Assembly: GCA_001045525.1 (NCBI GenBank)
Contig: LDWW01000004.1
Coordinates: forward strand, 62,001-126,000
DNA from: Chitinispirillum alkaliphilum
GTDB lineage: Bacteria; Fibrobacterota; Chitinivibrionia; Chitinivibrionales; Chitinispirillaceae
DNA: 64,000 bases
Direction of reading: 5' to 3'
The position numbers and the translations under genes are program-made. Below, in pieces: positions 18,622 to 27,318 of this stretch (position 1 is its first letter; the number at the start of each line of letters is the position of its first letter). The notes under the pieces are model-generated. The model was given only the letters and a program-made list of their open reading frames with translations, was not told the DNA's origin and searched no databases.

Positions 18622-18909
18622 TCAACCACCGATAACCTTAGGTACAGCAAAGTGTCCTTTCTTTACACTTGGTCCGTTTGAGAGAGTCTGTTCCGGATTC
18701 AGAGACCCCGTCGGTTCATCATCCCTTAAAGGATCGTGGGCGGGAGCAACCATACATGTGGGCTCAACCCCTTCAGTTGGCGCGGAGTTCAGCAGATCTA
18801 TATAGTCGATAATCGAGCCAAGTTGTGAGGTGAAATTTTGGACTTCAGTGTCGGACAATTTCAGCTTTGCCAGCTCGGCGACATAAAGAACGGTTTGTTT
18901 GTCAATCAT
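18622..18909 (-). CDS. gatC: Asp/Glu-tRNA amidotransferase subunit C
   Basis: GatC is the small 95-residue stabilising subunit of the GatCAB complex, which converts misacylated Glu-tRNA(Gln) or Asp-tRNA(Asn) to the correct form. The N-terminal signature VAELAKLKLSDTEV and the C-terminal LRDDEPTGSL segment are typical. GatA and GatB are not in this window, so the subunit genes are split. It starts 18 bp downstream of the pcrA stop. Confidence 0.92.
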   Translation of the reverse strand: MIDKQTVLYVAELAKLKLSDTEVQNFTSQLGSIIDYIDLLNSAPTEGVEPTCMVAPAHDPLRDDEPTGSLNPEQTLSNGPSVKKGHFAVPKVIGG

Positions 18910-18927
18910 ATGGTTTCCCTTCGTATA

Positions 18928-21171
18928 TCAATGTTCAAGATTAGCAAATTTAGCCATAAGCCTGCGGCGTGTACCATCATTGAATAAAACTGTCAGTTTC
19001 ATATCTTCACCGGAGCCACTTAAGCTTAGGATTCTACCCCTTCCATAAGTTTTATGGGTTACAGTCTGTCCCATTCTGAACTCCACTGCTTCTTGTGAAA
19101 AATATTCCGGTGCAGAGTATTTGTCATAACTTTTCTCATTGCGTGCTCTTCTTTTTTGAGTCTGCTGAGAGCGGTACCTGGATTGGGAGTGTATCGGGGG
19201 TCTTATGTCTTGTCGTGCACCGAAGAAAGAGGTTTGGTCCTTGAAACTGAAGAGTGATTTTGAGACATCCTGCAGAAATCTTGTTGGTTCACTTGGCAGG
19301 ATCTCCCCAAAGCGTCTTCTCTGATCTACATAAGAGCACTCCAGTTGCCCCATGGCACGGGTGGCCCCCACATAGAAAAGTCTGCGTTCCTCTTCAATTT
19401 TCGCTTCATCTTCAATGTTTTGTCGTGAAGGGATTATTCCATCTTCCATTCCAACCAGGAATACATGTTTGAATTCAAGTCCTTTGGCACAATGCATTGT
19501 CATGAAATTTACCGCATTGTCCCTGACCTCCCAGCTGTCCACATCGGAGGCAAGTGATACTTCCTCAAGAAATCCGTTAAGTGATTTGCCGGGATTTTCC
19601 TGAGCCCACGCTGCAAGTGCATTCAAAAGTTCATTTATATTTTCTATTCTTCCGGCAGCCTCTTCTGATTCCTGCTGAGAGAGCATGTCCATATATCCTG
19701 AGAGCTGAAGAATTTGCCGCAAGATTTCATCTGGTCCCTCTCCGGCGGACTCCATATCCTTAAGCAGCTCGAAAATCTCTTTTAGCTGAGCAAACCCTTT
19801 TTGTGATCGGGCACTAAGGTTTGCGGCCTCCCCGCTGAGGACGGTTTCCAGAAGTGACCGTCCGTTTTTTTCCGCCGCAGCGATAAGGTCTTTACGGGCC
19901 TTGTCTCCAAGACCGCGGGGCGGAACATTTACGATTCTCTCAAAGCTTATGTTGTCTTTTGAATTTACAAGTAATCTCAGGTAGGCGATACAGTCCTTAA
20001 TCTCAGCCCGATCATAAAAACTTGTTCCCCCCACAAGAACATAGGGGATGTTCATTTTCCTGAAAGCTTCCTCAAAGGATCTTGATTGTGCATTGGTTCT
20101 GAAAAGCACTGCGATATCAGAGCCTCTCATTTTTTCAAGGAGCATCTGTACTTTCTCCCCCACGCTTTGCGCTTCCTGGCGGTCATCCCGGTATCTGCTC
20201 ACGAGTACCTGTGATCCGCCACTTCGGTCTGTCCACAGTTTTTTTGCAGCCCGGTTGATATTGTGAGCGATGATTGCGTTTGAGAAGTTTATTATCTCTT
20301 TTGTCGAGCGGTAATTTTGCTCCAGTTTAAATATTTTCGTTTGCGGAAAGTGGTTTTCAAAAGAGAGGATATTGTCAATTTTGGCCCCTCTCCATCCATA
20401 AATACTCTGATCATCATCACCCACGGCGAAGATATGTCTGTGCCCCTTTGAGAGGAGATGTACGAGCCTGAACTGGGCGGTGTTGGTATCCTGATACTCG
20501 TCAACCAGCACGTACCGGAACATGTTCTGATATTTTCCAAGCAGCTGATCGTTATCCCTGAGCAGATAAACTGTATTTGTGATAAGATCATCGAAATCCA
20601 TTGCCTGCTGTTCTCTCAAAGATTTCTGGTAAGCTTTGTAAAGTTTGGCGATCTCCCTGTCCCTGAACCCCTGAGCTCTCTGCTCCACCTCATCGGGACT
20701 GACGCATGAAGACTTGTAGCCGGAGATGATTGCCAGGAGATATTTAGGGGGCATCGTGCGGTCATCTACATCGAACTTTTTGAGCATCTTTTTGATCAAC
20801 GAGAGCTGATCGTTGGAATCGAAGATAGAAAAGTATGGAGTGTAATTCAATGCCGATGCTTCCCTGCGCAGGATTCTCACACACAGCGAGTGAAAAGTCC
20901 CGATCCACAAACCCTGTGCGGGCATTCCAAGAAAACTCTCAACCCTGGAGCGCATCTCCCTTGCGGCCTTATTGGTGAAAGTAGCGGCAAAAATTGTGTC
21001 TGGTGAATATCCCTGAGATATCAGGTAAGCGATTTTTGCCGTGAGCACCCGTGTTTTACCGGTACCGGCACCTGCGAACACCAACTCCGGCCCATCAATG
21101 TATGTGACAGCCTGATGCTGTATACTGTTTAATACCATTTTGTCCAGAACAGACGATTTGTTCTTATTCAT
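18928..21171 (-). CDS. pcrA: UvrD/PcrA-type superfamily 1 DNA helicase
   Basis: This 3'-5' helicase of 747 residues acts in repair and in clearing replication forks. Motif Q region LNSIQHQAV, Walker A AGAGTGKTRVL, motif II VDEYQDTN, motif III GDDDQSIYGWRGA, motif IV NYRST and motif VI YVGATRA are all present. The C-terminal tail ends with a Tudor-like segment, GQTVTHKTYGRGRIL, that binds RNA polymerase in PcrA. The ATG at 21171 has GGAG 8 nt upstream; a TTG at 21186 would destroy that ribosome-binding site. The start overlaps the pilB stop by 8 nt. Confidence 0.95.
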   Translation of the reverse strand: MNKNKSSVLDKMVLNSIQHQAVTYIDGPELVFAGAGTGKTRVLTAKIAYLISQGYSPDTIFAATFTNKAAREMRSRVESFLGMPAQGLWIGTFHSLCVRILRREASALNYTPYFSIFDSNDQLSLIKKMLKKFDVDDRTMPPKYLLAIISGYKSSCVSPDEVEQRAQGFRDREIAKLYKAYQKSLREQQAMDFDDLITNTVYLLRDNDQLLGKYQNMFRYVLVDEYQDTNTAQFRLVHLLSKGHRHIFAVGDDDQSIYGWRGAKIDNILSFENHFPQTKIFKLEQNYRSTKEIINFSNAIIAHNINRAAKKLWTDRSGGSQVLVSRYRDDRQEAQSVGEKVQMLLEKMRGSDIAVLFRTNAQSRSFEEAFRKMNIPYVLVGGTSFYDRAEIKDCIAYLRLLVNSKDNISFERIVNVPPRGLGDKARKDLIAAAEKNGRSLLETVLSGEAANLSARSQKGFAQLKEIFELLKDMESAGEGPDEILRQILQLSGYMDMLSQQESEEAAGRIENINELLNALAAWAQENPGKSLNGFLEEVSLASDVDSWEVRDNAVNFMTMHCAKGLEFKHVFLVGMEDGIIPSRQNIEDEAKIEEERRLFYVGATRAMGQLECSYVDQRRRFGEILPSEPTRFLQDVSKSLFSFKDQTSFFGARQDIRPPIHSQSRYRSQQTQKRRARNEKSYDKYSAPEYFSQEAVEFRMGQTVTHKTYGRGRILSLSGSGEDMKLTVLFNDGTRRRLMAKFANLEH

Positions 21172-23053
21172 TCTGTGTAGCTCCAAGCACTTGCTCTATA
21201 GTTGTAATTCCCTGAATAGCTTTTCTTAGTCCATCTCTGCGAAGAGTATCATAATCCCCTCTGCCCAGCAAATATTTGCGGATCTCCTCACTTGAGGACC
21301 GCTGGACAACCATTTTCCCCATGGTTGCATCGGGGATTAAAAGTTCATACAATCCCAGCCGTCCCCTGTATCCGCTGCCCTCGCATAGGTTACACCCTTT
21401 TCCCCTGTAAAACTGAGTATCAGCCTTGAGCCCCAGCTGTGCCAAGAGCTCCGGATCGGGCTGATAAACCTCTTTGCATTTAGAACAGATCTTTCTGACC
21501 AGTCTCTGAGCAACTACCCCGATGATCGTAGAGGTGACAAGAAAGGGCTCCAATCCCATATCAAGCAAACGGGTGTAGGTGCTGGGAGCATCATTGGTGT
21601 GAAGCGTTGAAAGTACAAGATGCCCTGTCAATGCAGCCTGAATAGCCATCTCACATGTTTCAGAGTCACGCATCTCACCGATCAGAATTATGTCCGGATC
21701 CTGACGCAGTATCGAACGCATCCCCTCGGCAAAGGTAAAACCGGCCCGGGAATTGATCTGCCCCTGATTGATTCCATCAAAATGAAGCTCCACCGGGTCT
21801 TCCATGGTGACGATGTTTTTTGTTGTATCGTATATGTGCTGAAGTGAAGCGTAAAGAGTGGAGGTTTTTCCACTGCCGGTCGGTCCGGTGACCAGAAGAA
21901 TTCCGTCAGGCTTCTTTAAAATCTCGAGAAACCTTTTCTGCACATGTGGAAGAAACCCAAGTTTGTCAATTGTGATCCCAAGTGATTCCGGATCAAGAAT
22001 ACGCATTACGACCTTTTCGTTCACACCTCTTTTTCTTGTCATGGCCGGGAATGTAGAGACGCGAAGGTCAATCTCTCTTCCATCATGACGAATCTGAAAT
22101 CTTCCATCCTGGGGTTTACGCTTTTCGGCGATATCCATCCCTGCCATAATCTTGAGACGGGAGATGATCTGAGCCCTGAGCTGCAGGGGAATGGGATTTT
22201 TCTCAATCAAAACGCCGTCAATTCTGTACCTCAGGCGCAGATACCCCTCCATCGGTTCAAGATGAATGTCAGATGCTCTCTCGGAGATAGCCTGATTTAC
22301 CAGAAGATTAACCAGTTTTACAACCTGAGCCCCCTCCTCATCGGAGAGGGATTCGGTACCCTCTTCAACCTTTACCAGATCAAGTTCCCCGGCTTCTTTC
22401 ACATCACCCAGCAGCTGAGTCATCTCCTCAAGCCCGGAAGAGTAGTGTTTGTCAATTGCACCGACAATTCCCTTCTCTGTGGCAATCACCGGTTCGATCT
22501 CTTTACCGGTTTTAAATTTCAGGTGATCCAGAGTACGCAGGTTTGAAGGATCTGCCATGGCGACAGTCAAGATTCCGTCCTGCTCAAAGAGTGGAATTAC
22601 TTTGTATTTTCTTGCGATCTCCTCCGGTATTGTTTTCAGCACATTTTTTGAGAGTGTGAGGTTCTCGATCACCACATGCTGAACATCGAGCTGGGCACTA
22701 AGCACATCCACCAGCTTGTTTTCTGTGAGGTACTTAAGTTGAGTGAGACATTTCCCAAGACGCAAACCAGTACGACGCTGCTCTTCGAGCCCCTTGTTGA
22801 GCTGCTCTTCGGTGATAAGCCCCTGCTCGATCAACACTTCACCGATTCGTTTCCTTTGAGTTAGCTGGATCTGTTCACCGAGAACGGCCGACAACTCCTC
22901 ATCGGTAATAAACCCATTGCCAACCAGGATTTTCCCGACACTGACCCCGGTCCTTTTATGCTCCTGCAGAGCCATAAGCAGCTGCTCATGAGTGATCATG
23001 CCCTGAGCGATGAGGATCTCTCCAAGCTTTTTACGTCGTCTTTGCATAACCAT
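21164..23053 (-). CDS. pilB: Type IV pilus / type II secretion assembly ATPase (PilB/GspE)
   Basis: This 629-residue hexameric ATPase powers pilus or pseudopilus extension at the inner membrane. Two N-terminal MshEN-type units are visible (KLGEILIAQGMI near residue 9 and RIGEVLIEQGLI near 69), the c-di-GMP-binding module. Walker A is GPTGSGKTSTLYASL, the Asp box RQDPDIILIGEMRD and Walker B with GHLVLSTLHTNDAP follow. The zinc tetracysteine is CSKC..CNLC. It is followed by pcrA rather than by pilT/pilC. The HD-GYP protein downstream could modulate it through c-di-GMP; that is inference. Confidence 0.93.
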   Translation of the reverse strand: MVMQRRRKKLGEILIAQGMITHEQLLMALQEHKRTGVSVGKILVGNGFITDEELSAVLGEQIQLTQRKRIGEVLIEQGLITEEQLNKGLEEQRRTGLRLGKCLTQLKYLTENKLVDVLSAQLDVQHVVIENLTLSKNVLKTIPEEIARKYKVIPLFEQDGILTVAMADPSNLRTLDHLKFKTGKEIEPVIATEKGIVGAIDKHYSSGLEEMTQLLGDVKEAGELDLVKVEEGTESLSDEEGAQVVKLVNLLVNQAISERASDIHLEPMEGYLRLRYRIDGVLIEKNPIPLQLRAQIISRLKIMAGMDIAEKRKPQDGRFQIRHDGREIDLRVSTFPAMTRKRGVNEKVVMRILDPESLGITIDKLGFLPHVQKRFLEILKKPDGILLVTGPTGSGKTSTLYASLQHIYDTTKNIVTMEDPVELHFDGINQGQINSRAGFTFAEGMRSILRQDPDIILIGEMRDSETCEMAIQAALTGHLVLSTLHTNDAPSTYTRLLDMGLEPFLVTSTIIGVVAQRLVRKICSKCKEVYQPDPELLAQLGLKADTQFYRGKGCNLCEGSGYRGRLGLYELLIPDATMGKMVVQRSSSEEIRKYLLGRGDYDTLRRDGLRKAIQGITTIEQVLGATQNE

Positions 23054-23142
23054 AGAATTTTCGCAATACCTTCTTGATTATTTTATAAAACCTTCAGAAT
23101 ATGAAACTTTAAACTTTACAAAATCCCGACTTCAGGGACAAG

Positions 23143-24159
23143 TCATCTGCAGTGGTCGTAGCTTTCTGCAGTGAGAACCTGCAGCCTGTTTTGAGAATCC
23201 CGCACCATCATGCCGTTATATTCAGGAGTAAATCTGCCCAGAGAGATAAATTTCAGTCCCAGTTCTTTATAGCATTTTTCATCGGGATTGAACGTTTCAT
23301 CTGCTGCAAAAAGAAGCTCATACTCCTCGCCTCCGTGATAGAACCACTCCGCGCACTCCCGGCTCAGTTCCTCTGCTAATTTTACCATTTCCCCACAGTG
23401 TTGTAAATAATTTGTTTCAAACAAAAAACCAATCCCATTTTCATAACAGAGTGTCCCCACATCCTTTGAGAGACCGTCTGAGAGGTCCATTCCCGCGTGG
23501 ACCCTTTTGTCAGAAGCAAGCAGAACCGCAGCCTCAATGCGGGGTGCAGGTGAGATATGCGCCTCGAGCAGAGAACAGTACATTTCAGGAACGGCCCCGG
23601 GCCCGTAATAATTCAAGGCAGCAAGACCCGCAGAACTTCTTCCCGGCACCCCCGTAACCCACAACCGGTCACCGGGCCGGATCCCTTTTCTTTTCAACAC
23701 TCTTCCCCCCTGGGGCACCCTTCCCATGAGGGTCACTGCAATTACCCATACAGGACCAGCAGAAATGTCCCCACCCACAATCGGGAATTTCCACTTTTCA
23801 GTTGCCTTTGAGAATCCCAGATAGATTTTTTCGATCTGAGAAATTGTTTTTTCCTGATGTTTGGGGAACACCAGCTGCACTACCGCACTGTCAGGCACGG
23901 CTCCCATTGCAGCACAATCGCTGATATTGCTGACCATCGCCTTGTAGGCGATTTGCTCAAGGGTCATGTAGTCAGTTGAGAAATGAACATTTTCCACAGA
24001 CACATCTGCTGTTATTATCAGCTTCTCCCTGTCAGATCCCACCCTCACAGCCGCATCATCACCAATCATCTCCTCATAGCTGGGATTATCCCCCGAGTTG
24101 CTCAGAGCGGATTTGATTTTTTCGATTATTTCATACTCTGCCGATGGAAAAGGGTGCAC
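23143..24159 (-). CDS. thiL: Thiamine-monophosphate kinase
   Basis: ThiL phosphorylates thiamine monophosphate to the active diphosphate. The PurM-like fold shows the metal-binding MIGDDAAV motif near residue 31, the second ADVSVENVHF segment, and SDCAAMGAVP. Residues HAGMDLSDGLSKD and the C-terminal GGEEYELLF motif are diagnostic. Length, 338 residues, is normal. thiE lies 9 kb away at 33207, so the pathway genes are scattered. It is divergent from the kinase gene at 24296. Confidence 0.95.
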   Translation of the reverse strand: MHPFPSAEYEIIEKIKSALSNSGDNPSYEEMIGDDAAVRVGSDREKLIITADVSVENVHFSTDYMTLEQIAYKAMVSNISDCAAMGAVPDSAVVQLVFPKHQEKTISQIEKIYLGFSKATEKWKFPIVGGDISAGPVWVIAVTLMGRVPQGGRVLKRKGIRPGDRLWVTGVPGRSSAGLAALNYYGPGAVPEMYCSLLEAHISPAPRIEAAVLLASDKRVHAGMDLSDGLSKDVGTLCYENGIGFLFETNYLQHCGEMVKLAEELSRECAEWFYHGGEEYELLFAADETFNPDEKCYKELGLKFISLGRFTPEYNGMMVRDSQNRLQVLTAESYDHCR

Positions 24160-24164
24160 ATTTT

Positions 24165-24193
24165 CTCCTTTGGGGATAATTTTCAGGTATAAT
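24165..24193 (+). promoter_or_regulatory. Possible promoter for the PfkB-type kinase gene
   Basis: A perfect TATAAT lies at 24188-24193 in the AT-rich divergent interval, about 100 nt before the kinase start. The -35 match at 17 bp spacing (CTCCTT) is poor, so this is tentative. Confidence 0.25.
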
Positions 24194-24295
24194 ATAGATA
24201 ATAGTAGGGAATTTTTCCTGTACTTCTCCTATGAAGTTACCATTTACTATTTTTTTCTCTTTAATCACATTTTTCTCTTTCGCTCAGGTAATCCT

Positions 24296-25324
24296 ATGAA
24301 AATCCCTTACATTCCCCAAGACGGCAAAGACAAAATAAGCGCATTCGGCTCAGCTTTGGTTGATCTCTGTATACTGGAGCGCGATGAATTTTTGAAATCC
24401 TGCGGTGCCAGCAAAGGCGGGATGGTTCTGACAGACCACCTCTTCATCAAATCACTTCTGGAGAAGGCCTCAAGTGCACCGACCATCATTCCCGGTGGCT
24501 CAGCCTGCAATACGATTTTGGGAATCGGGAAACTGGGGGGCAATGCCTGCTTTATAGGGAAAAGAGGGGCAGATAAGCTTGGAGATCTTTTTGAGCAGGG
24601 ATTGCGGGAACATAATGTGGAATCAGTTCTTTTGAATTCTGAGATTCCCACAGGTCATGTGTTGTCCATTATCACCCCCGATGCACAGCGTTCAATGTTT
24701 ACCTTTCTGGGGGCTTCGGCAGATACAAAGCCTGAAGAGATTAGTGAGAGCTATTTTAAGGATACTGCCCTGGTTCACTTCGAGGGATACCTGGTCAGCA
24801 ATCGCCCGCTGCTCCTTAAGGCTCTTGAGTGCGCCAAATCTTCGGGAGCTTTGATTTCACTTGATCTTGCAAGCTATACGGTTGTGGAACAGTCAAAAGC
24901 GTTTCTTGATGAGATTATCGACAACTATGTCGATATTCTTATCGCAAACGAGGATGAGGCCGCGGCCTTCAGTGGTCTTTCCGTTGAAGAGGAAGCGTTT
25001 GAGTACCTTGCCTCCAGGGCGGAGATTGCGGTTATGAAGCTTGGTAAAAGGGGGAGCATAATTGGCCACGACGGAGAGACGATTATTATCGCCCCGCAGG
25101 GTGAGGGTGACGCCATAGATACCACCGGGGCGGGGGATCTATGGGCTGCGGGCTTTTTATATGGACTGATAAACGGCATGTCACTTAGAGAGTGCGGAGC
25201 TTTGGGAAGTGAGTGCGGGTTTGAAGTATGTCAGAATATTGGAGCGGTTATTCCCCCCCAGGGGTGGGAGAGGATAAAGATAAGACTGCAGGTGGAAGAG
25301 AAGGGGATGCCTGCATTATCCTGA
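24296..25324 (+). CDS. PfkB family carbohydrate/nucleoside kinase (adenosine kinase-like)
   Basis: This ribokinase-fold kinase of 342 residues is most similar in layout to bacterial adenosine kinase-like proteins. Visible are the N-terminal FGSALVDL strand, the GGSACNTILGIGKLGG substrate motif and the C-terminal anion-hole motif DTTGAGDLWAAGF with catalytic Asp. The ATG at 24296 is preferred: CAGGTAA lies 6-12 nt upstream, while the upstream in-frame extension is hydrophobic and overlaps thiL. The true substrate (adenosine or a sugar) cannot be fixed from sequence. A terminator follows the stop. Confidence 0.85.
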   Translation: MKIPYIPQDGKDKISAFGSALVDLCILERDEFLKSCGASKGGMVLTDHLFIKSLLEKASSAPTIIPGGSACNTILGIGKLGGNACFIGKRGADKLGDLFEQGLREHNVESVLLNSEIPTGHVLSIITPDAQRSMFTFLGASADTKPEEISESYFKDTALVHFEGYLVSNRPLLLKALECAKSSGALISLDLASYTVVEQSKAFLDEIIDNYVDILIANEDEAAAFSGLSVEEEAFEYLASRAEIAVMKLGKRGSIIGHDGETIIIAPQGEGDAIDTTGAGDLWAAGFLYGLINGMSLRECGALGSECGFEVCQNIGAVIPPQGWERIKIRLQVEEKGMPALS

Positions 25325-25361
25325 GATTGACGGCAACAGAAGGGCACAAAGAGGGTGAAAA

Positions 25362-25392
25362 GGGATCCTGTGAAAGCAGGGTCCTTTTTTTT
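25362..25392 (+). terminator. Rho-independent terminator after the PfkB kinase gene
   Basis: The hairpin GGATCCTG/CAGGGTCC with one G-U pair and a short loop is followed by eight T residues. It separates the kinase gene from the aldolase gene. Confidence 0.8.
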
Positions 25393-25466
25393 GGTCGGGT
25401 ATTTGCTTCTTTTTTTTGGGGGGAAGTCATTATGGGATTGGAAAAAAACAGGAAAAGGAGCTCAAT

Positions 25467-26495
25467 ATGTATCTTGAAACCGATACACTTCTTACCACCG
25501 CACAGGCGATGATGATGCAGGGCAAGGGAATACTTGCAGCCGATGAGAGTATGGGCACGATAGGCAAAAGGTTTCAGAAGGTAAACCTAGACTCCACCCC
25601 TAAGCTTCGTCAGGCCTACAGGGAGATGCTCTTCACCGCCCCGGGAATAGAGCAGTATATTTCTTCGGTTATACTGTTTGATGAGACGATACGTCAGAGA
25701 AGCAGCAAAGGTGTTCCTTTTCCGGTTTTGCTCAGGGAACGGGGTATAATACCCGGTATCAAGGTAGACCGCGGGACCTCAGAGATTCCCTTCTCCCCCG
25801 AGGAGAAAGTCACCGAAGGGCTTGATGGTCTTCGGGAGCGTCTTTTGGAGTACAGAGAGCTTGGAGCACAGTTTTGCAAATGGAGAGCGGTATTTTCTAT
25901 CAGCTGCGATACCCCAACAGATATCTGCATCTCCTCCAATGTGCATGCGCTTGCACGCTATGCCGCGCTCTGCCAGGAAGTGAACCTTGTACCCATGATT
26001 GAGCCAGAAGTGCTAATGGATGGGGATCACGATATCGAAACGTGTGCAAGGGTGACCCTGAGAGTGAATAATCTTCTGTTTAAGGAACTCCTCGATCACA
26101 AAGTTAAACTTGAGGGAGCGATTCTCAAGCCCAACATGGTTTTACCGGGCAAAGAGAGTGAGCGGCGGGCAGATGTTTCCGAAATAGCCCAGAGCACAGT
26201 CAGGTGCTTTAACCGTACCGTTCCCCCTGCAGTCTGTGGCATAGCGTTTCTCTCCGGAGGTCAGTCACCGTTTGAAGCCACGGAGAATCTCAATGCAATA
26301 AACAAATCAGGTTCATACCCCTGGCGTCTCACGTTCTCTTTCTCCAGAGCCCTGCAGCAGCACCCCCTTGAGATCTGGAGAGGCAAAGAGGAGAAAGTTA
26401 AGGAGGCACAGGCAGCTTTTGTTCACCGTGCCCGGTGCAATAGTGCAGCCAGCACAGGAAATTACACAAAGGAGCTCGAAGAGCACTTTGAATAG
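25467..26495 (+). CDS. Class I fructose-bisphosphate aldolase
   Basis: This is a metal-independent, Schiff-base aldolase of the animal/plant type that cleaves fructose 1,6-bisphosphate in glycolysis. The signature GILAADESMGTIGKRF is near residue 22, the KWRAVFSI lysine follows, and the Schiff-base lysine lies in ILKPNMVLPG. The C-terminal phosphate site reads LSGGQSPFEATENLNAIN. The ATG at 25467 has AAGGAG upstream; an earlier in-frame start at 25416 would include unrelated sequence. It is followed by Ku with 23 bp between them. Confidence 0.95.
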   Translation: MYLETDTLLTTAQAMMMQGKGILAADESMGTIGKRFQKVNLDSTPKLRQAYREMLFTAPGIEQYISSVILFDETIRQRSSKGVPFPVLLRERGIIPGIKVDRGTSEIPFSPEEKVTEGLDGLRERLLEYRELGAQFCKWRAVFSISCDTPTDICISSNVHALARYAALCQEVNLVPMIEPEVLMDGDHDIETCARVTLRVNNLLFKELLDHKVKLEGAILKPNMVLPGKESERRADVSEIAQSTVRCFNRTVPPAVCGIAFLSGGQSPFEATENLNAINKSGSYPWRLTFSFSRALQQHPLEIWRGKEEKVKEAQAAFVHRARCNSAASTGNYTKELEEHFE

Positions 26496-26518
26496 TTTCG
26501 ATTCTTTGGAGGTGAGAG

Positions 26519-27310
26519 ATGCGTTCGATCTGGAGCGGAGCATTGGCATTTGGTCTTATCTATATACCTGTGAAACTCTACGATGCCACCAGGACTCACA
26601 GGATAAATTTCGATATGCTCAGAAAAGAGGACCTCTGCCGTGTGAGATATGTTCGGGTTTGCGGAGAGAGTGGAGAGGAGGTGCCCTTTGATGAGATAGT
26701 CAAGGGGTACCAGTACCGCAAAGGCGAATATGTAGTGCTTGATCCACAGGATTTCAGGAGAGCCAATGTCAAAAAAACACAAACCATTGAGATACATGGT
26801 TTTGTGGATGGTGGGGAGGTGGATCAGAAATTTCTCGAAAAACCCTATTACCTTGAACCCCTCAGAGGAGCTGCAAAAGCCTATTCACTGTTAATCGAGG
26901 CGCTGCAGAAAAGCGGCAAAGTGGCTGTGGCAAGATACGTGATGAAAACCCGGGAGCATATGGCTCTTATAAAGCCGTATGAAAACGTACTGGTGCTGAA
27001 TCAGATGCGTTTTGCAGATGAGATCCGTTCCTCTTCACAGCTTGATCTCCCATCGGTCAAAGAGCAGCAGATTCCGCAGCGTGAACTGGAAATGGCAGTT
27101 AATCTGATTGAGCAGCTTACGATCCCCTGGGAACCGGAGAAATATCACGATTCCTATTTTGAAGATCTTCAGAGAATAATACAGGAAAAAGTGGAAGGCA
27201 AGGCCCCAGAGGAAATCCCTGCGGAACCACCCCCTTCCCAAATCGGTGACCTTTTCTCCTCCCTTTCAAAAAGTCTTGAGGAAGCTAAAAAAAGACAAAA
27301 GGCAGCATAA
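26519..27310 (+). CDS. ku: Bacterial Ku DNA end-binding protein
   Basis: Ku homodimers ring broken DNA ends and recruit LigD in bacterial non-homologous end joining. The protein of 263 residues begins with the typical RSIWSGALAFGLIYIPVKLY strand and includes EVVxGYEY-like EIVKGYQYRKGEYVVL and the ring segment MKTREHMALIKPY. The short charged C-terminus ends in Lys-rich sequence that may contact ligase. A GGAGG ribosome-binding site lies 7 nt before the ATG. The ligase gene starts 8 bp after its stop, so the two form one transcriptional unit. Confidence 0.95.
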   Translation: MRSIWSGALAFGLIYIPVKLYDATRTHRINFDMLRKEDLCRVRYVRVCGESGEEVPFDEIVKGYQYRKGEYVVLDPQDFRRANVKKTQTIEIHGFVDGGEVDQKFLEKPYYLEPLRGAAKAYSLLIEALQKSGKVAVARYVMKTREHMALIKPYENVLVLNQMRFADEIRSSSQLDLPSVKEQQIPQRELEMAVNLIEQLTIPWEPEKYHDSYFEDLQRIIQEKVEGKAPEEIPAEPPPSQIGDLFSSLSKSLEEAKKRQKAA

Positions 27311-27318
27311 ACCAGGAA

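Noticed and set aside
22085-22546. 153-codon frame on the plus strand
   Set aside because: Antisense to pilB, with no independent support.
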